A stretch of DNA of 64,000 bases, taken from assembly GCF_019931675.1 (NCBI RefSeq), contig NZ_CP082922.1, forward strand, positions 1,188,501 to 1,252,500, given 5' to 3'. Position 1 is the stretch's first letter, and the number at the start of each line of letters is the position of its first letter. Positions 63,109 through 64,000 of the stretch are shown here, piece after piece. This stretch comes from Nocardioides rotundus (GTDB lineage Bacteria; Actinomycetota; Actinomycetes; Propionibacteriales; Nocardioidaceae). The translations under genes and the position numbers were made by a program. The notes beneath the pieces were generated by a model. It saw nothing but the letters and a program-made list of their open reading frames with translations. It made no database searches and was not told the DNA's origin.

Positions 63109-64000
63109 GTGAGCACCAACGTCCTCGACGACCTCGAGTGGCGCGGCCTGATCGCGCACTCGACCGACCGCGACGCACTTCGTGCGGCGCTGGGCGAGGG
63201 GAGCGTGCGGTTCTATGTGGGGTTCGACCCGACGGCGCCGAGCCTCCACATGGGCCACCTCGTGCAGGCCATGACCGCACGACGACTGCAGGACGCCGGC
63301 CACACGCCGTACATCCTCGTCGGCGGCGCCACGGGGATGATCGGCGACCCGCGCGACTCCGGCGAGCGGACGCTCAACACCCTGGAGACGGTGCAGGAGT
63401 GGACCGACAAGGTACGGCGCCAGCTCGACGCCTTCGTCTCCTTCGAGGGGGAGAACGCCGCGCGCGCGGTGAGCAACGCCGACTGGACCGCGAACCTCTC
63501 GGTGATCGACTTCCTGCGCGACATTGGCAAGCACTTCCCGGTCAACCGGATGCTCGCTCGCGACGTCGTCTCCCGCCGGCTGGAGGAGGGCATCAGCTAC
63601 ACCGAGTTCTCCTACGTCCTGCTCCAGTCGATGGACTTCCTCCACCTCTTCCGCGAGGAGGGGGTCACGCTCCAGTTCGGCGGATCCGACCAGTGGGGCA
63701 ACCTCACGGCGGGCGCCGAGCTGATCCGTCGCGCTGCCGGTGGGCACGCCCACGCGTTCGCGACGCCGCTGCTCACCAAGGCCGACGGCACGAAGTACGG
63801 CAAGACCGAGGGCGGGGCGCTCTGGCTGGACCCGCAGATGATGTCGCCCTACGCCTTCCACCAGTTCTGGCTGAACGTGGAGGACGAGAAGGTGGGTGAG
63901 CTGCTGCGCATCTTCACCTTCCTCAGCCACGAGGAGATCGAGGACCTCGAGGCGCAGACGGCCGAGAAGCCGTTCCTGCGCGCCGGGCAGAAGCGGCTCG
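63109..64000 (+). CDS. tyrS: Tyrosine--tRNA ligase, 3' end outside window
   Basis: First 297 residues of the usual 420 or so. Class I synthetase: YVGFDPTAPSLHMGHL (HIGH-type motif), ILVGGATGMIGDPRDSGERTLN, SYTEFSYVLLQSMDFLHLF and QFGGSDQWGNLTAGAELIRR, with the KMSKS-like KYGKTEGGALWLD. GTG 63109 has GGAAGGA upstream. Kinase and tyrS diverge across 142 bp without other features I can identify. Confidence 0.97.
   Translation, partial: MSTNVLDDLEWRGLIAHSTDRDALRAALGEGSVRFYVGFDPTAPSLHMGHLVQAMTARRLQDAGHTPYILVGGATGMIGDPRDSGERTLNTLETVQEWTDKVRRQLDAFVSFEGENAARAVSNADWTANLSVIDFLRDIGKHFPVNRMLARDVVSRRLEEGISYTEFSYVLLQSMDFLHLFREEGVTLQFGGSDQWGNLTAGAELIRRAAGGHAHAFATPLLTKADGTKYGKTEGGALWLDPQMMSPYAFHQFWLNVEDEKVGELLRIFTFLSHEEIEDLEAQTAEKPFLRAGQKRL

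Overview
The window is chromosomal DNA from a high-GC actinobacterium. Gene content and local order point to the Nocardioides / Propionibacteriales group: a PriA-type bifunctional HisA/TrpF, a hrcA-dnaJ-rsmE heat-shock cluster with a CIRCE operator, phoH-ybeY-era, a GlyQS-type glyS, DUF3097 and DUF3352 proteins, Tat substrates, tRNA genes without an encoded CCA, and more than twenty start codons sitting 6-10 nt behind a TANNNT -10 hexamer (leaderless mRNAs). The genus is inferred, not proven. Almost all of the window is housekeeping sequence. I see no insertion sequence, prophage, CRISPR array or secretion island.

Layout. 1-6.8 kb: 3' part of dnaE, a small membrane protein, a DUF3352 protein, and on the minus strand a YbaK-type deacylase with a Lon-substrate-binding-domain protein. 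6.9-12.3 kb: histidine genes hisD-hisC-hisB-hisH, then a hairpin and a new promoter, then priA-hisF. 12.4-16.1 kb: a Tat-exported phosphoesterase and a complete polar amino-acid ABC importer. 16.1-18.3 kb: palindromic repeats, DUF3097, a small acidic protein and an MBL hydrolase. 18.4-26.5 kb: CIRCE-hrcA-dnaJ-rsmE, a GerMN lipoprotein (minus), then HIT, phoH, ybeY, a cytidine-deaminase-like protein without zinc ligands, a siderophore-interacting flavoprotein and era. 26.5-29.3 kb: two paralogous septum-formation lipoproteins, a flavodoxin-like protein and a small lipoprotein. 29.3-31.2 kb: leuA with a leader peptide and alternative RNA stems.

31.3-36 kb: an alpha/beta hydrolase, recO, a GNAT protein, uppS and an AbiEi/DUF559-like protein, with three arrays of a 21-bp tandem repeat at gene 3' ends. 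36-39.1 kb: a zinc uptake operon znuA-znuC-znuB-zur read leftward behind two Zur boxes. 39.1-49 kb: an ABM protein, glyS, a lipoprotein, dusB, a secreted M15-like protein, vapBC, dgt, a YtxH-like protein, dnaG and a companion, and tRNA-Asn with a strong terminator. 49-52.6 kb: a PIG-L deacetylase and a gluconate module (gntP, a GntR/FCD regulator, gntK). 52.6-55.5 kb: a tRNA with CAU anticodon, a DinB-family protein, a 29-bp tandem repeat, two tandem paralogs with a conserved C-F-F-x-P-Q-H-G-P motif, and a membrane protein. 55.6-60.2 kb: a copper module (PCuAC chaperone, Tat-exported DyP peroxidase, CopC, CopD-CtaG fusion). 60.2-64 kb: a membrane-anchored beta-propeller-like protein, a PASTA-less serine/threonine kinase and the 5' part of tyrS.

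The least explained material is intergenic. It comprises a 21-bp repeat family around recO/uppS, a four-copy palindrome family at three convergent gene junctions, a 29-bp tandem array next to two tandem paralogs, and the leuA leader. None amounts to a clear new defence or metabolic system. These repeats and the unnamed paralog pair are the best leads.
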